Source: Mactra quadrangularis (taxonomy: Eukaryota; Mollusca; Bivalvia; Venerida; Mactridae). From it: a stretch of 64,000 nucleotides of DNA. This document shows, piece by piece, positions 1 through 11,888 of the stretch (positions are counted from its first letter, which is position 1; each line of letters opens with the position of its first letter). A model generated the notes under the pieces. The model ran no database searches and was not told the origin of the DNA. It saw nothing but the letters and a program-made list of their open reading frames with translations. The stretch lies in contig CM046303.1 of assembly GCA_025267735.1 (NCBI GenBank), positions 38,701,380 to 38,765,379 of the forward strand, written 5' to 3'. The position numbers and the translations under genes were made by a program.

Positions 1-254
1 TGAGCTAACTTTCCAAAGGTTACTTCCGAACTGACCTTATTGCTTGGCCACTTGCTACTGTACTGTGGGCAGAAACATTTTGTAAATTCATAATTATCTT
101 GCATGGAGATCTAAAGCAATGAATTATACTTGAGCAAATAAATCTGAGACAGTCAAATACATAACAGTAGCTAATATATTAATTTAAGCAAACGAGTAGC
201 AAATATAAGGGGAATAAGGAAGATATAACTTTATTCAGAACATTCAGACCATTC

Positions 255-545
255 ATTGAAGGAATAATCTCAGAGGGATTTGTGCGGGGGGGTGTTCACC
301 AAGAATATCAGGTTTTTTCTACATGCAGAGGTGTATCACATGTGAAGCGCACAAGGCTTTATAAGAACATCTTTGCATTTTATATACATTTAGGTGTCTG
401 TATATTGTTCAGCATTACCATGGAATTGAGTACTTCAAATTTATTTATAAAAACATCAGACATTAATCATTGCCTAAACTATTGTGGATTTGTTTACTTC
501 GACACCGGTTATAGTATCCTGATTGGACATGTGACACAAAGGTAG
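255..545. repeat. Dispersed repeat, copy 1 (partner at 24190-24500)
   Basis: This stretch and 24190-24500 share the same succession of short blocks: an 'aataatctcagaggatttgtg'-like start, a G-run, a 'tcaaattta' block, and a 'cattgcctaaacaatcgtggatttgttta'-like end. The copies are diverged and carry no coding signal. Family unknown; termini not defined. Confidence 0.5.
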
Positions 546-735
546 TTTTAAAATAGTGTCTTTAGCTGAGGAGTTCGGAATGATATTACTTCACAATAGT
601 TGTCTCCCATTTCTTAATGCAATACTGTGTTTATAAACACAGAAATTTTCTGATATAACTGATATCTTATTATACATTTTATTTCAAATGTTTTTGCCAT
701 GTCAGATTTTTAATTTTTATTAAAAATTATTTAGT

Positions 736-861
736 ATAGTTCGTTTATTCTGAACTGTCAAAACATGAATAATTTCACGGTGACTTTGTGTTCTTTTCTA
801 ACACTTGTGATAATTCACCATGAAATTATTCCAACTTTGACAGTTGAGAAAAAATGAACTA
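736..861. repeat. Imperfect palindrome (foldback repeat)
   Basis: Arms at about 736-782 and 816-861 are reverse complements with a few mismatches (AGTTCGTTTATTCTGAACTG on the left against a right arm ending TTGAGAAAAAATGAACT), separated by about 33 bp. The flank near 890-915 (CAAAGGGAGATAATTACTC) recurs at about 25670-25700, so this belongs to a dispersed family. Probably an old MITE; no target duplication seen. Confidence 0.55.
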
Positions 862-1231
862 TATATACCAATTAGAATTTACACCATTATCACATCAAAG
901 GGAGATAATTACTCACTTCCATTAAAAGAATTTTTAATTATTTTGCAACAGAACTTTGTTTTTTGATCAAATCCATGCAAAATTGTTGATATAATGTAAT
1001 TAATGAAAAATATTATGTTTTGTAAAAACTTATCATGATTATAAAAAATATTAATGATAGAAAATATTGCACTATGGGAATTCTACCTTAAAAGAATGTA
1101 AATTATGTTTCTCGCTTATGCTAGGTCATACACTCAATTATATAAAAGGAGAAATTGTAGCATTTTGTGCAATAATATTAACCCAAGCACTTCATGCATG
1201 ATTATATTACCCATCAATGTTACTGTCTGTT

Positions 1232-4200
1232 TATATGCGCCCGTTTTGAAAAAACGGTCGTATTATGTTATGCTGTTGTCCGTCTGTCCGTCTGTCCGTC
1301 CGTCCGTCTGTCCGTCTGTCCGTCCGTGGACAATTGCTTGTCCGGATGATAACTCAAGAAAGGATGAACCTAGGTTCCTCAAATTTTATGTGTGGATAGC
1401 CCTTGGGTGGAGGAGGTTCCCTATTGATTTTGAGACCCCAGGGTTAAAGGTCAAGGTCACTGGGACTTAAAATAGGTAAAACTTGTCCGGACAATATCTG
1501 AACCACCAATGTACCTAAGTTCACCAAATTTAATGTAAGAGTAGCCCATGTGTCAAAGATGATCCCTATCGGTTTTGGGGCCCCTGCGTCGAAGGTCAAG
1601 GTCACAGTGGCATCATATGGGAAAAAAATTGTCCTGACAATAACTTAACAACCAATCTACCTAGGTTCACCAAATTTTATGTGAGAGAAGCCCATGTGTC
1701 AAGGATGTTTCCAATCGGTTTTGGGGCCCCTGGGTTAAAGGTCAAGGTCACAGGGACATCAAATTGAAAAACCTTGTCCGGACCATAACTCAACAACGCC
1801 TGTACCTAGGTTCACCAAATTTTATGTAAGAGTAGCCCATGTGTCAAAGATGCGCCCTATAGGTTTATGGGGCCCCAGGTTCAAAGGTCAAGGTCACAGG
1901 GGCATTATATGGAAAAACATTGTCCGGACAATAAATGAAACACCAATGTACCTAGGTTCACCAAATTTCATGTGAGAGTAGCCCATGTGTCAAGGATATG
2001 CCCTATTGATTTTGGGGCCCCTGGGTCAAAGGTCAAGGTCACAGTGGCATCATATTGAAAAACATTGTCTGGGTAATAACTCACTAATGACTGTACCTAG
2101 GTTCACCAAATTTCATGTGAGAGTAGCCCATGTGTCAAGGATGTACCTTATCAGTTTTGGGAAAACAGGGTTAAGTTTAAATCTTAAACCAGAAGATATC
2201 AAATTACCAAGCTGTGACTTTAAATGTTCTATCAATATGTTTATAAAGTCAAAATGGCAAACAATGAAACACTTGTCCAGACAATAACTGAACCACCAAT
2301 GTACCTAGGTTCTCCAAATTTTATGTGAGGGTAGCCCTTGGGTAAAGGTTATGCCCTATTGGTTTTGGGGCTCCTGGGTCAAAGGTCAAGGTCACAGGGG
2401 CATCATATTGAAAAACCTTGTTTGGACAATAACTCATCAACGACTGTACCTAAGTTCACAAAATTTTATGTGAATGTAGCCCTTGTGTCAAGGATGTTCC
2501 CAATAGGTTTCTGGGCCCCTGGGTCAAAGGTCAAGGTCACAAAGACATCATATGGAAAAACCTTGTCCAGACAATAACTGAACCACAAATGTACCTAGGT
2601 TAACTAAATTTTATGTGAGAGTAGCCCATGTGTCAAAGTTATGCCCTATTGGTTTTAGGGCGCCTGGGTCAAAGGTCAAGGTCACAGGGGCATCATATTG
2701 AAAAACATTGTCCGTGCAGTAAATCAACAATGACTGCACCTAATTTTCACCAAATTTCATGTGAGAGTAGCCCATGTGTCAAGGATGTGTCTTATCAGTT
2801 TTAGGGAAACAGGGATAAGTTTAAACCTTCAACCAGAAGATATCAAATTACCAAGCAGTGACTTCAAATGTTCTATCAATATGTAAATAAAGTCAAAATG
2901 GCAAACAATGAAACACTTGTCCAGACAATGACTGAACCACCAATGTACCTAAGTTCATCAAATTCTATGTCAGGGTAGCCCTTGTGTCAAGGATATGCCC
3001 TATTGGTTTTGGGGCTCCTGGGTCAAAGGTCAAGGTCACAGGGGCATCATATTGAAAAACCTTTTTTGACAAATTACTCATCAACGACTGTACCTAGGTT
3101 CACAAAATTTTATGTGAATGTAGCCCTTGTGTCAAGGATGTTCCCAATAGGTTTTGGGGCCCCAGACCCAAAGGTCAAGGTCACAGAGGCATCATATGGA
3201 AAAACCTTGTCCAGACAATAACTGAACAACCAATGTACCTAGGTTCACTCAATTTTATGTGAGAGTAGCCGAAGTGTCAAGGTTATGCCCTATTGGTTTT
3301 GGGGCCCCTGGGTCAGAGGTCAAGGTCACAGGGGCTGTGAGGGGCATCATATTGAAAAACATTGTCCGTGTAGTAAATCAACAATGACTGCACCTAAGTT
3401 CACCAAATTTCATGTGAGAGTAGCCCATGTGTCAAGTATGTTTCCTATTGGTTTTGGGGCCCCTGGGTCAAGTTTAAACCATCATCCAGAAGATATCAAA
3501 TTACCAAGCAGTGACTTCAAATGTTCAATCAATATGTTAACAAAGTCAAAATGGCAAACCATGGAAATAATGCTATATTTGATAAGTAACATGAATTTAG
3601 TTCACCAAATTTTATGTGAGGGTAGCCCATGTGTCAAGGATGTTCCCAATTGGTTTTGGGTCAAAACTGGGTCAAAGATTGAGGTCACAGGGGCATCATG
3701 TGGACAATCCTTGTCCAGACAATAACTTAATATGTAATGTGTTGATAGCTCTTTGGTATTGGATGTTCTCTTTTGATTTGGAGACCCCAGGGTCAAAAGT
3801 CAAGGTCACAGGGACTTAATTCATATTGAAACATTTTCGGGACAGTAACTCAATAATGATTGTACCTACATTGTAGGTTTTCCAAATTTTATTTAAGGGG
3901 AGCCTTAATGTCTAGCATATGCCCCTTTGGTTTTAGGTCCCTGGGTTAAAGGTCAAAGTCACAAGAAAAACCATGAGGAAAAACCTTGTCCAACAACCAA
4001 CTTTACCTAAGATCACCAAATTTTATGTATCAATATTCTTTGGGTCAAGGGCGAGAACTTTTGGTTCTGAGGCCCCAGGGTCAAGGTCACTGGAAGTTTG
4101 TATGGGAAAACTTTGTGTCGGTGATAACTCAACCATGGCTGTACCTAGGTTCTCAAAATCTTTGCTTTGGATAGCCCTCCAGTTAAGGATGGGACCTATT

Positions 4201-4307
4201 CTGAGATCCCGGGGTCATTAGTCAAGGTCACAGGGACTTCATATGAGATAGAACACAGCATGGACTGCACACGGGCGTATAATGCCCCGCCCAGCGGAGC
4301 TCTTGTT
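1232..4307 (+). mobile_element. HINE-like tandem-array element, family P copy 1
   Basis: The element starts TATATGCGCCCGTTTTG, which folds into a small hairpin with the following AAAAAACGG, and continues through a CCGTCTGT/CCGTCCGT microsatellite. The body is about 20 tandem units of roughly 145 bp, each with the core GGTCAAAGGTCAAGGTCAC. It ends with the inverted partner ACGGGCGTATAA, a CCGC-CCA-GCGG hairpin and GCTCTTGTT. Open frames inside are by-products of the repeats. It shares its ends with 19350-19466 and 56723-57350. The Helentron-type assignment is inferred from structure, since no Rep/helicase gene is present. Confidence 0.75.
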
Positions 4308-4770
4308 GTCTTTGTTGTAAAATCACAAATTATCACAATGATACTACTGTGCCTATTTGTTTTAATGTTTACAATGTAATTGACAAAGTATCTATTTTAT
4401 CTTTATTATTATTATCTATCATATTTATATAGCACCCTTTTCATAAATTAATAAGTTCAAAAGTGCTTTACGATAATTGTAAATTTACATTGATCAGACA
4501 AAACATACATAGTGCATAGCTAATTAAGCATAAAATAATATTTTGTATTGGTAGTCCTTATTGATAAACAACGATAAGAAATATGTAAAACATGGTTCAG
4601 TCTACAAAATTTATAAAAGGTAAAGAACGAAATAAGATTGTAAAATCTTACGTGTGTTGTGCTGATAACCTATTATTCAGACATACTGCAAAAATGATTT
4701 TAAGAAATGCTTTAAATTCTTAGAGTTTGAAATAAAAATTACCCTGTTTTGTACTGTAGTATTCGTAGGC

Positions 4771-4960
4771 AATCCCACCTGGGCAGGTTAAACCCTTCCT
4801 TGAAAATTTGACAATAATGTCAATTTTCCTCCATTATTAAGGTGTATGGAGAATTTGCCGGCCATGAAGAGGGGTAGGTGAGTACTAGTTATAGACAAGG
4901 GAGCTAGGTTAGGTGCGCTGGATTCTGTAAAATAACCTTATTTTGTGTCAACAAACCTCA
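4771..4960 (+). repeat. SINE family 2, 5'-truncated copy
   Basis: The segment matches the body and tail of the full-length SINE at 51561-51830: the GAAAATTTGA..AAT..AATTTTC..CATTA block, 'AAGGTGTATGGAGAA', 'CTAGTTATAGACAAGGGAGCTAGGTTAGGTGC' and 'GTAAAATAACCTTATTTTGT'. The tRNA-like head is missing. No target duplication was identified. Confidence 0.6.
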
Positions 4961-5200
4961 CTCTTTATAACAGATCAATTATTGTTACCATTTAGTTTTT
5001 TTTATTTATTTCATATCTCACAGACCTCATTGTCTGTTAGGGTGTCTACCAAACGTGGAACTATTGACTTCATGATTGATTTGTACTGTACGTTGTCTAT
5101 CAAACATAAAACTAATGGCTCTTATTGTCATCCATACCTTGGTAAGTTGAATTATTTTATCTTCTTTGTCCATTGATCACATTAAAAAAATATCTAAGCT

Positions 5201-5507
5201 GCCCGGCTAACTCAGTTGGTAGCACATAAGTCTACTAGTTGAGGGGTTGTGGGTTCAATTCCCAAATGGGGCATACTCTTTGTGGAGTTAGGTCATGCAG
5301 TTATATCTACGATCATTCTCTTCTTACCACTGATACTTAATCATGTAAGGCAGTTGTCAGTTAGTGTTGGATGTATGTGCCTAGTAATTAGTTAACAACT
5401 TAATCCAGAGATTTAGCCTTTCCAGGAATAGTGATTAGGTTGACTGACTGTGGTGATATGGCCTATACAATTTGATGCTATGGCATTAAACCCCCACGAA
5501 ACAATCT
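5201..5507 (+). repeat. tRNA-derived SINE, family 1
   Basis: The head reads like a tRNA gene: an A-box-like CTAACTCAGTTGGTAGC near 5208 and a B-box-like GGTTCAATTCC near 5251. It is followed by a non-tRNA body (CACTGATACTTAATCATGTA, AATCCAGAGATTTAGCC) and the tail CATTAAACCCCCAC. The same body occurs at 9180-9397 (minus), 21320-21400 (minus), 50284-50470, 60118-60345 and 62708-63011. The degraded stems argue against a functional tRNA gene. Confidence 0.75.
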
Positions 5508-6251
5508 TTAATTGTTATAATGTCTTCAAGAAAATGCTACATCTTGTCTTCAGGGCCTATTGTTACATAGTATACAATAACTAGGGATGAGACGATACGG
5601 CCATCACATGATACGATACATATCAATACATAATGTACAAAAGGAGACAGTATGATTATATATGATACTATACTTTATATTGCGAAATGTTTGGGACGGA
5701 ACATCTATATCCGATAAACCATAATATTTGTTAGATCTGATTACGGATAATTGAGATTAGTCTGTATATAATTACTTAATTGAATTTAAAAGTATTTTTA
5801 ACAATTAAATTTGATTTTATATGTACATTTATTTTTTTTATTTTTTTTTAAAATTTAACATGATATTAAATATTGTATTAGAAAACAGGATTTTTTTAAA
5901 CAGTTTTTTTTTCACTCACTCACTCCACTCACTCAATTAAATCGATCATTCACTCGCTAACACTCTACTTATCAAAACAAAATACCTCATAATAAGGATT
6001 GTGGCCCCCCAACATATCTGACATTTGTTGAGTATTTATTTTAATAAATTTTCAAAATCTTTCCATTTTTCTTCAAAGCTTTCAGTTTTGTCTTTTATAA
6101 TAGATATTTCTCCTTCAATGTGAACTTGATGTTAGAAAAAATTAATAAAGTTTTGAAAAGTAGGAATTGAGTTTTTGCATTTTGTTTTAAAGATATAGTA
6201 TTTCCTCAGCATTATAATGTTATTGAGAAAAATGTTCTTTTTATTATTTTT

Positions 6252-7873
6252 AGCCGGATTTTTCAACGAAAAAATTCGGCTAATAGTTTGGCGAAACACG
6301 GGCGGGCGGATGGGCGGGCGGGCGGGCGTCCGGTGTCGTTAACAATTGCGTTAAAGTTTTTAATGTACCATATATTTCTGCCATTTGAAGTCAGATCTCT
6401 AGGAAACTTTATACAATGATAAAATACCATGTGATGAACAGAATTAGACAGTAACCGTAACTCTACCTTGCTTAATTATGGATTATTGCCCTTTGTAATT
6501 TTTGGTGTCTGGTGTCGTTAACAATTGCGTTAAAGTTTTTAATTTAGCATATATTTCTGCCATTTGAAGTCAGATCTCTACGAAACTTTATACAATGATA
6601 AAATACCATGTGATGAACAGATTAAGACAGTAACCACAACTCTACCTGGCTTAAAAATGGATTATTTCCCTTTGTTTTTTTTGCGTTAAAGTTTACAAAT
6701 TGTTGGATATCTCTTCCATTTATGGTTAGATGTTTATGAAATTTCATACAATGATTACATATGATCTGTTGAAAAGAATTAGACAGTAACAGCAACTCCA
6801 CCTGGCTTAATAATGGATTATTTCCCTTTGTTTTTTTGCGTTAAATTTTTCAAATTGTTGGATATATCTGCCATTTATGGTTAGATGTTTATGAAATTTC
6901 ATACAATGATTACATACGATCTGTTAAAAAGAATTAGACAGTAATGGCAACTCTACCTCGCTTAAAAATGGATTATTTCCCTTTGTTATTTTTGTGTTAA
7001 AGTTTTCAAATTGTTGGATATCTCTGCCATTAATGGTTTGATGTTTACGAAATTTCATACAATGATTACATATCATCTGTTGAAAAGAATTAGACAGTAA
7101 CCGCTACTCTACCTGGCTTAATAATGGATTATTTCCCTTTGTTATTTTTGTGTTAAAGTTTTCAAATTGTTGGATATCTCTGCCATTTATGGTTAGATGT
7201 TTATGAAATTTCATACAATGATTACATACGATCTGTTGAAAAGAATTAGACAGTAACCACAACTCTACCTGGCTTAAAATGGATTATTTCCCTTTGTTAT
7301 TTTTGTGTTAAAGCTTTCAAATTGTTGGGTATCTCTGCCATATATGGTTAGATTATTATGAAATTTCATACAATGATTACATACCATCTGTTGAAAGAAT
7401 TAGACAGTAACGGCAACTCTACTTGGCTTAAATATGGATTTTTCCCTTTGTATTTTTTATGTTAAAGTTTTCAGAATGTTGGATCTCTCCAATAGCAAGT
7501 ATTCTGGCATTTTCCAGTCATATTATCTCGCCATTTTGTTTCAACAATTTCACCATTTGCCATACAAGGTTTTTTTTAACAAAATTCTCTGGCCAATTTC
7601 ATATCATTAGCTTTGCATTATTTTCATCCATAGTTTTCATGTCTTATGCCATCTTAGTCAAATACCAACAAAATACTCAGAAAAGATACAATGGGACATA
7701 TATATAGTTAATGAAACTCTTTATTCCTTTAAGATTAATTAGTGTCCTTTGTATTCCTTCTGATAAGCAATATATCAAATGACTTTCTTTTGTAACAGCG
7801 TAAACTTGTTCTCAATGTTTCCATATGCAGAAAAATCCGGCTTTAATGTGGCTCCCACATTATCTTTCTTGTT
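6252..7873 (+). mobile_element. HINE-like tandem-array element, family B copy 1
   Basis: The start AGCCGGATTTTTC lies directly after a T-run, and together with AACGAAAAAATTCGGCT it makes a hairpin. A GGGCGGGCGG low-complexity tract follows, then about eight tandem units of roughly 155 bp (core TTGTTGGATATCTCTGCC). The right end has the inverted partner GAAAAATCCGGCT, then the perfect hairpin AATGTGG-CTC-CCACATT at 7845-7861 and TCTTTCTTGTT. The second copy is at 53321-54848. Non-coding. Confidence 0.78.
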
Positions 7874-9179
7874 TTATTTCTCGCCCTAGGAGCACATCTA
7901 TTTTATGTATTGTAATATTGAAAGAATTATTGTTTAGTAGGTTAGAAAGATTACACCACAGTGCTTGACTAGTTTGACATTCCCAGAATAAGTGTTCAAT
8001 AGTTTCAGGATTACATTGACATAGGTCATAAATGTACATTTATTGTGTATGAAACATATTTGCAAATGAAATATATTAACTTAAGTAGTGGTATAATTTG
8101 AAATAATAGCCCTGAAAATGAAGATAGCGTAAAAATAGTGTTTATTGTGTATGTATCAGGGGCAGATCCAGGATTTTTCTAAGGGGATGTCTGAACTTTT
8201 TCTCGGGGGTCCAAATTTTCGAACCACAGGTTTGGCAGAATAATGCAACTTATTAATAATAAAAACTGCATAACCATTAAATCTATGTTACGCACCGAGA
8301 GAAAAATAGCCTCATGTTACTGATAAATGACTTACAGTCAAGAAATACACTAATGGACATGTACATTTTTGAATTTCCCTCAGCAATAAAAAGTAGAATT
8401 GAACTACTTTGAAAAGATATTTGAATGCATAAAATTATAAATAATTGCGCTATTTTTACGCAATCATCATTTTTAAGAATATTCCCATTTCTTAAAAAAA
8501 ACCTATATAACTATCTTATACAAATATAATTTATATTTTATTCAAAAATTTCTTCCATATGCGATAAACTTACTTTCAAAATCAATTTTACTTGTTAAAA
8601 ATACTTCTGACTTGAATAATGTATGAAATATATAGGATACAGGTTGAGTTGTCTCCAGCCAGGTTGATTTGTCCATGGTTTGAGTTGTCTTCACTTGCGG
8701 GTCAAGTTCTCCTAACTTTTGAGTTGGCCCGGGTTGAGATGTCATGTTGTTGAGGTGTCCTGATCCCATACTTATGATGTATAATGTTTGTTTTTCTGGT
8801 AATACACATACATTGGGGTCTAAAAGTTTCTGAACACATTTATTTTATTTCATATTTTCTTCTATTAGTTATTGAAAAAATATGGCTGACACATTTAATT
8901 TCATATTTTATAAACATAATTTAAAGTTTATTATAGACTGTATGTTAGTTGTGAAACTAATAACCACATATGTGACATGAATGAGACTGGGGCTTATGGG
9001 TGTGACATCGTTTTTTAGAAACTGTGTAACAAAGATATGCCATTTTTTCTGGTTGTTTTTTCAAGTTTGCATAATAATGTGTTCATTATTAAACAAGTAA
9101 AAACCTCAAATTCATATTAAAAATGCTCTAAAATATTATTATTAAAGTTTTTTGTTTTGTTTTTTGTTCATGGAAAGGT
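7874..9179. other. No gene seen; AT-rich spacer with a small minisatellite
   Basis: No conserved protein, RNA or complete transposon is visible. Around 8157 a CAGGGGCAGATCCAGG block resembles the end of some DNA transposons, but no partner end was found. Confidence 0.5.
8640..8765 (+). repeat. Degenerate ~19-bp minisatellite (GGTTGAGTTGTC)
   Basis: About six degenerate repeats of a GGTTGAGTTGTCC-like motif lie in series. The same motif recurs in opposite orientation at 26646-26740 and again forward at 26845-26920, so the family is dispersed and can fold back on itself. Confidence 0.55.
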
Positions 9180-9397
9180 TAGATCTCTGGATTTAGCTGT
9201 TGATCAACTACTAGGCTATTACTTTAGTCAGTGACTGACTACTGCCCTACATGATTTAGAATCAGTGGTTGGAGGGAGAATGGCTGAAGAAATTATTTTA
9301 TGACCAAACTCCATGAAAGTTTGCCCCCCAGGAATCGAACCTATGTCACCTAAATCAGTAGACTTGTGTGCTACCTACCAAGCTAAGGGGGCGGGCA
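9180..9397 (-). repeat. tRNA-derived SINE, family 1, minus strand
   Basis: Read on the minus strand it starts with a CCCCTTAGCTTGGTAGGTAG A-box-like block and a GGTTCGATTCC B box. It continues into the family 1 body (CTGATTCTAAATCATGTAGG, ACAGCTAAATCCAGAGAT). The 3' end fades near 9180. Confidence 0.7.
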
Positions 9398-9694
9398 TTA
9401 AATATGTATAAGTATATTCAAAACATCATAATCTAATTAAGAAATAACTTACAGTTGTCTATATTTTGTTGTCTAATAAAATATAGGTACGAGTTGTGAT
9501 GCGCGTATGATTAAATCACGAGTGCTTTAGCGCCTCGGTTAATATTATTTTTCAAGGGTTGATAATCTGTACTGTCACCCGCACTGCCATGTGTTATTTG
9601 TTTTATTATACCGAACAAAACTGTCACGTGTAAATATTTAATGATCAACAAATAACAACACAGTTAAGACATAGAGGATATTTGTCAACTTGTT

Positions 9695-9785
9695 TATTTC
9701 ATCGAGTGAGCTCAGAAAACATATTTTCACGAGTGGCAAAGCCATGAGTGAAAATGTCATTTTCTGAGTTCACGAGTTGAAATAA
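9695..9785. repeat. Imperfect inverted repeat (hairpin)
   Basis: TTTATTTCATCGAGTGAGCTC at the left pairs with GAGTTCACGAGTTGAAATAAA at the right. The complementarity continues inward (CAGAAAA..TTTTCACGAGTGG against TGAGTGAAAATG..TTTTCTG), leaving a very short loop near AAAGCC. It looks like the core of a foldback MITE. The outer flanks (CCCGCACTG near 9577, CCCGCTCTG near 9953) may be further inverted arms. Confidence 0.55.
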
Positions 9786-10483
9786 AGATGTTTCTTTCAT
9801 GCTTAGTTTTGTGTTTTATTGTATGTATTTTACACAAGTTAAAACTTGAAGTCATTTTTACTCAAAGATGACGTCATTTATCTTCTAATATTATCTATGT
9901 GGTCTCCCTTAGATAGCGGGTAATATAAAAATGTGATCAAACAAAATAACACCCGCTCTGGTATAGGACTTTAGCGTAGGGAAATTCCAGTGAGGTATGA
10001 TTATATGTTTTATTTATTATATAATAAACTTTACAGGATATTCATTCAGTATGATTATAATGGTTGTTGGTGAAGATTATATGTACAATATGATATGATG
10101 ATGGTGAATGACTTGTAGATAGCACTGTAACACACATATATCATGGTATGTTGTTATTTATTTTATTGAAGTCTCTCAATAGACTATATCTGGAATTCAA
10201 ATATTAGTGTTTTCTCGTGAGGTACAAACAAACTTTCACCCTCCCGATGAAATATGTGTACAAAAGGAATAATTCTGTATTCTGTGGTTTTCAGCAATAA
10301 TGTGTAATAACTTTGTTTGTACTGCTTACACATGAATGAAAAAAACACCAATTTGAGGTCTGAATATAAGGTCTATTTTAGTCATTGTTTTAAGTTTTCT
10401 CAAGCACTAGTAGGATTTTTTTCACCCATATAATTAAATGACATCAAATAGTGTTTTATACATGTATATGTAAAATTACAACT

Positions 10484-10499
10484 AACTTTCTTTATCCTT
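10484..10499 (+). repeat. Target-site duplication of the LINE, left copy
   Basis: AACTTTCTTTATCCTT occurs here and again at 17035-17050, directly after the LINE's poly(A) tail. The 16 of 16 identity defines both ends of the insertion. Confidence 0.9.
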
Positions 10500-10661
10500 G
10501 GGGTCGTTCAGGCGTTGACGGTTTGGAGAAAACGAACAATACCATCAGGTTCAATCCTAAATATAAAGATTGTTGTATTATATATGGTCTAATTTATGCT
10601 TACACACAATGTACTTGTCAATCTGTCTTCATTGCTCTATCATATATATATGCTCCGTATC

Positions 10662-10922
10662 GTATAGTGCTTAGGTGTTGACTCCGACGTGGCCTTTAGC
10701 ATCTGCATCAAATGATTGGCTACATACGTCCTGACGGAGTCAGTGCCGGGTGTGTTCTACGCTTTGGCAGTGGTTGTCGATTGAAGAGGTATGTTGGTGT
10801 GTTGGGTCTTGGCAAGTTGTCCTTGTGGTGAGTTTGTAATCGAGCTTTATTACTACATTCGTACTCAGTGAGATGGGTGTGCATAATGGCCGGGTCGGTG
10901 TCAAAATTTTTATGCACTATAC
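10662..10922. mobile_element. MITE (Tc1/mariner-like, TA target), copy 1, inside the LINE 5' region
   Basis: The ends are inverted (GTATAGTGC..GCACTATAC), with a second internal inverted block (TTGACTCCGACG..GGCC on the left, GGCCGGGTCGGTGTCAA on the right). The element can be read as TAGTGC..GCACTA flanked by TA. The copy at 48339-48600 has the same layout and length within a base or two (261 and 262 bp). No coding capacity. Confidence 0.7.
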
Positions 10923-11038
10923 TGAAGAAACTATAAACATTATTCATTACCTATGCTGTTTTACTGTTGTGTATATCAGGGACTTATTCAAATAGGGTAC
11001 TTTATGTCACTTTTAAATGCATTAAATAGCCCTTGACT

Positions 11039-11207
11039 TGTATAGTTGATAAGATATTTTGTTTTGTAAATAAAGGAACTTTGTATTAGCTTGTTCGACT
11101 AGTATAGTTGATAAGATATTTTGTTTTGTAAATAAGGGAACTTTGTATTAGCTTTTTCGACTAGTATAGTTGATAGGATATTTTGTTTTGTAAATAAGGG
11201 AAGTTTA
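11039..11207 (+). repeat. 62-bp tandem repeat, three units, LINE 5' region
   Basis: TATAGTTGATAAGATATTTT starts at 11041, 11103 and 11165, an exact 62-bp step. The units are near identical until the third decays after about 11205. Tandem 5' repeats are common as promoter monomers in some LINE families; that role here is a guess. Confidence 0.75.
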
Positions 11208-11888
11208 TATTGACCTATACATTCAATATTATTGAATTTGGATATACTCCTTCTTAATTTCATATATATATGTTATGTTGCTTTTTATTTGTTTGTTATA
11301 ATGTATTTGATTTAACCAATGACACTAAATTGACATAGGGTTGTTGTTTTAATCAACAATTCAGATAGCTCTTACTAGATACTTTATGTTATTTTTCATG
11401 TCCAAGGCATGTTCCTTGTTATCTTTTATTATTCTAATATCCTTCACTTAGAATAAAAGATATTTAGTTCTATGTAAATGAATAGCATCTTGTAAATCGC
11501 TATAAAACGCAATAATTCTTTGAGCTAAACACGCTAGAAAGTCAAAATTTATCACGTGGTGTGATGTTAAAAACATGCATTTTTTGTTTGTTTTGTTTCC
11601 ACTGTAAGTAAGTTCTAAGTAATTAGTCAATGTGAAATACATAATATTTAATCATACAAATTCCATTGACATATAAATTTATTTGTATGTGCCTGTCTAG
11701 ACTACTTATTTAACTTAATTAAAGTTTTTGTTTTCTTTTTATTTGTTTTAAAACAATTGAAACCATAAATATTAAAATGGTGGTCAAATGGATTTACTAT
11801 GTGTACAGCACGGTACAAATATATGAATCAGTATTGTTGGTTGATTCTCCACAGGTAAAATACAACATTATTGTACAACTTATAGATA

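Noticed and set aside
1985..4379. Small proteins with repeated LVLGLLGQRSRSQGHHIEK-like peptides
   Set aside because: Translations of the ~145-bp tandem units of family P; interrupted and frame-shifting between units.
5201..5275. Functional tRNA gene (also at 9320, 18909, 47200, 55977, 62710)
   Set aside because: A- and B-box-like blocks are present but stems do not close, and the sequences continue into shared SINE bodies.
5583..5660. TAGGGATGAGACGATACGG and similar TAGGG blocks near 19507, 20935 and 50656 as hAT transposon ends
   Set aside because: No matching opposite end or target duplication could be found for them, unlike 19667-20113.
8157..8225. CAGGGGCAGATCCAGG as a DNA-transposon terminus
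   Set aside because: It resembles known transposon ends, but no partner end or duplication was found within the window.
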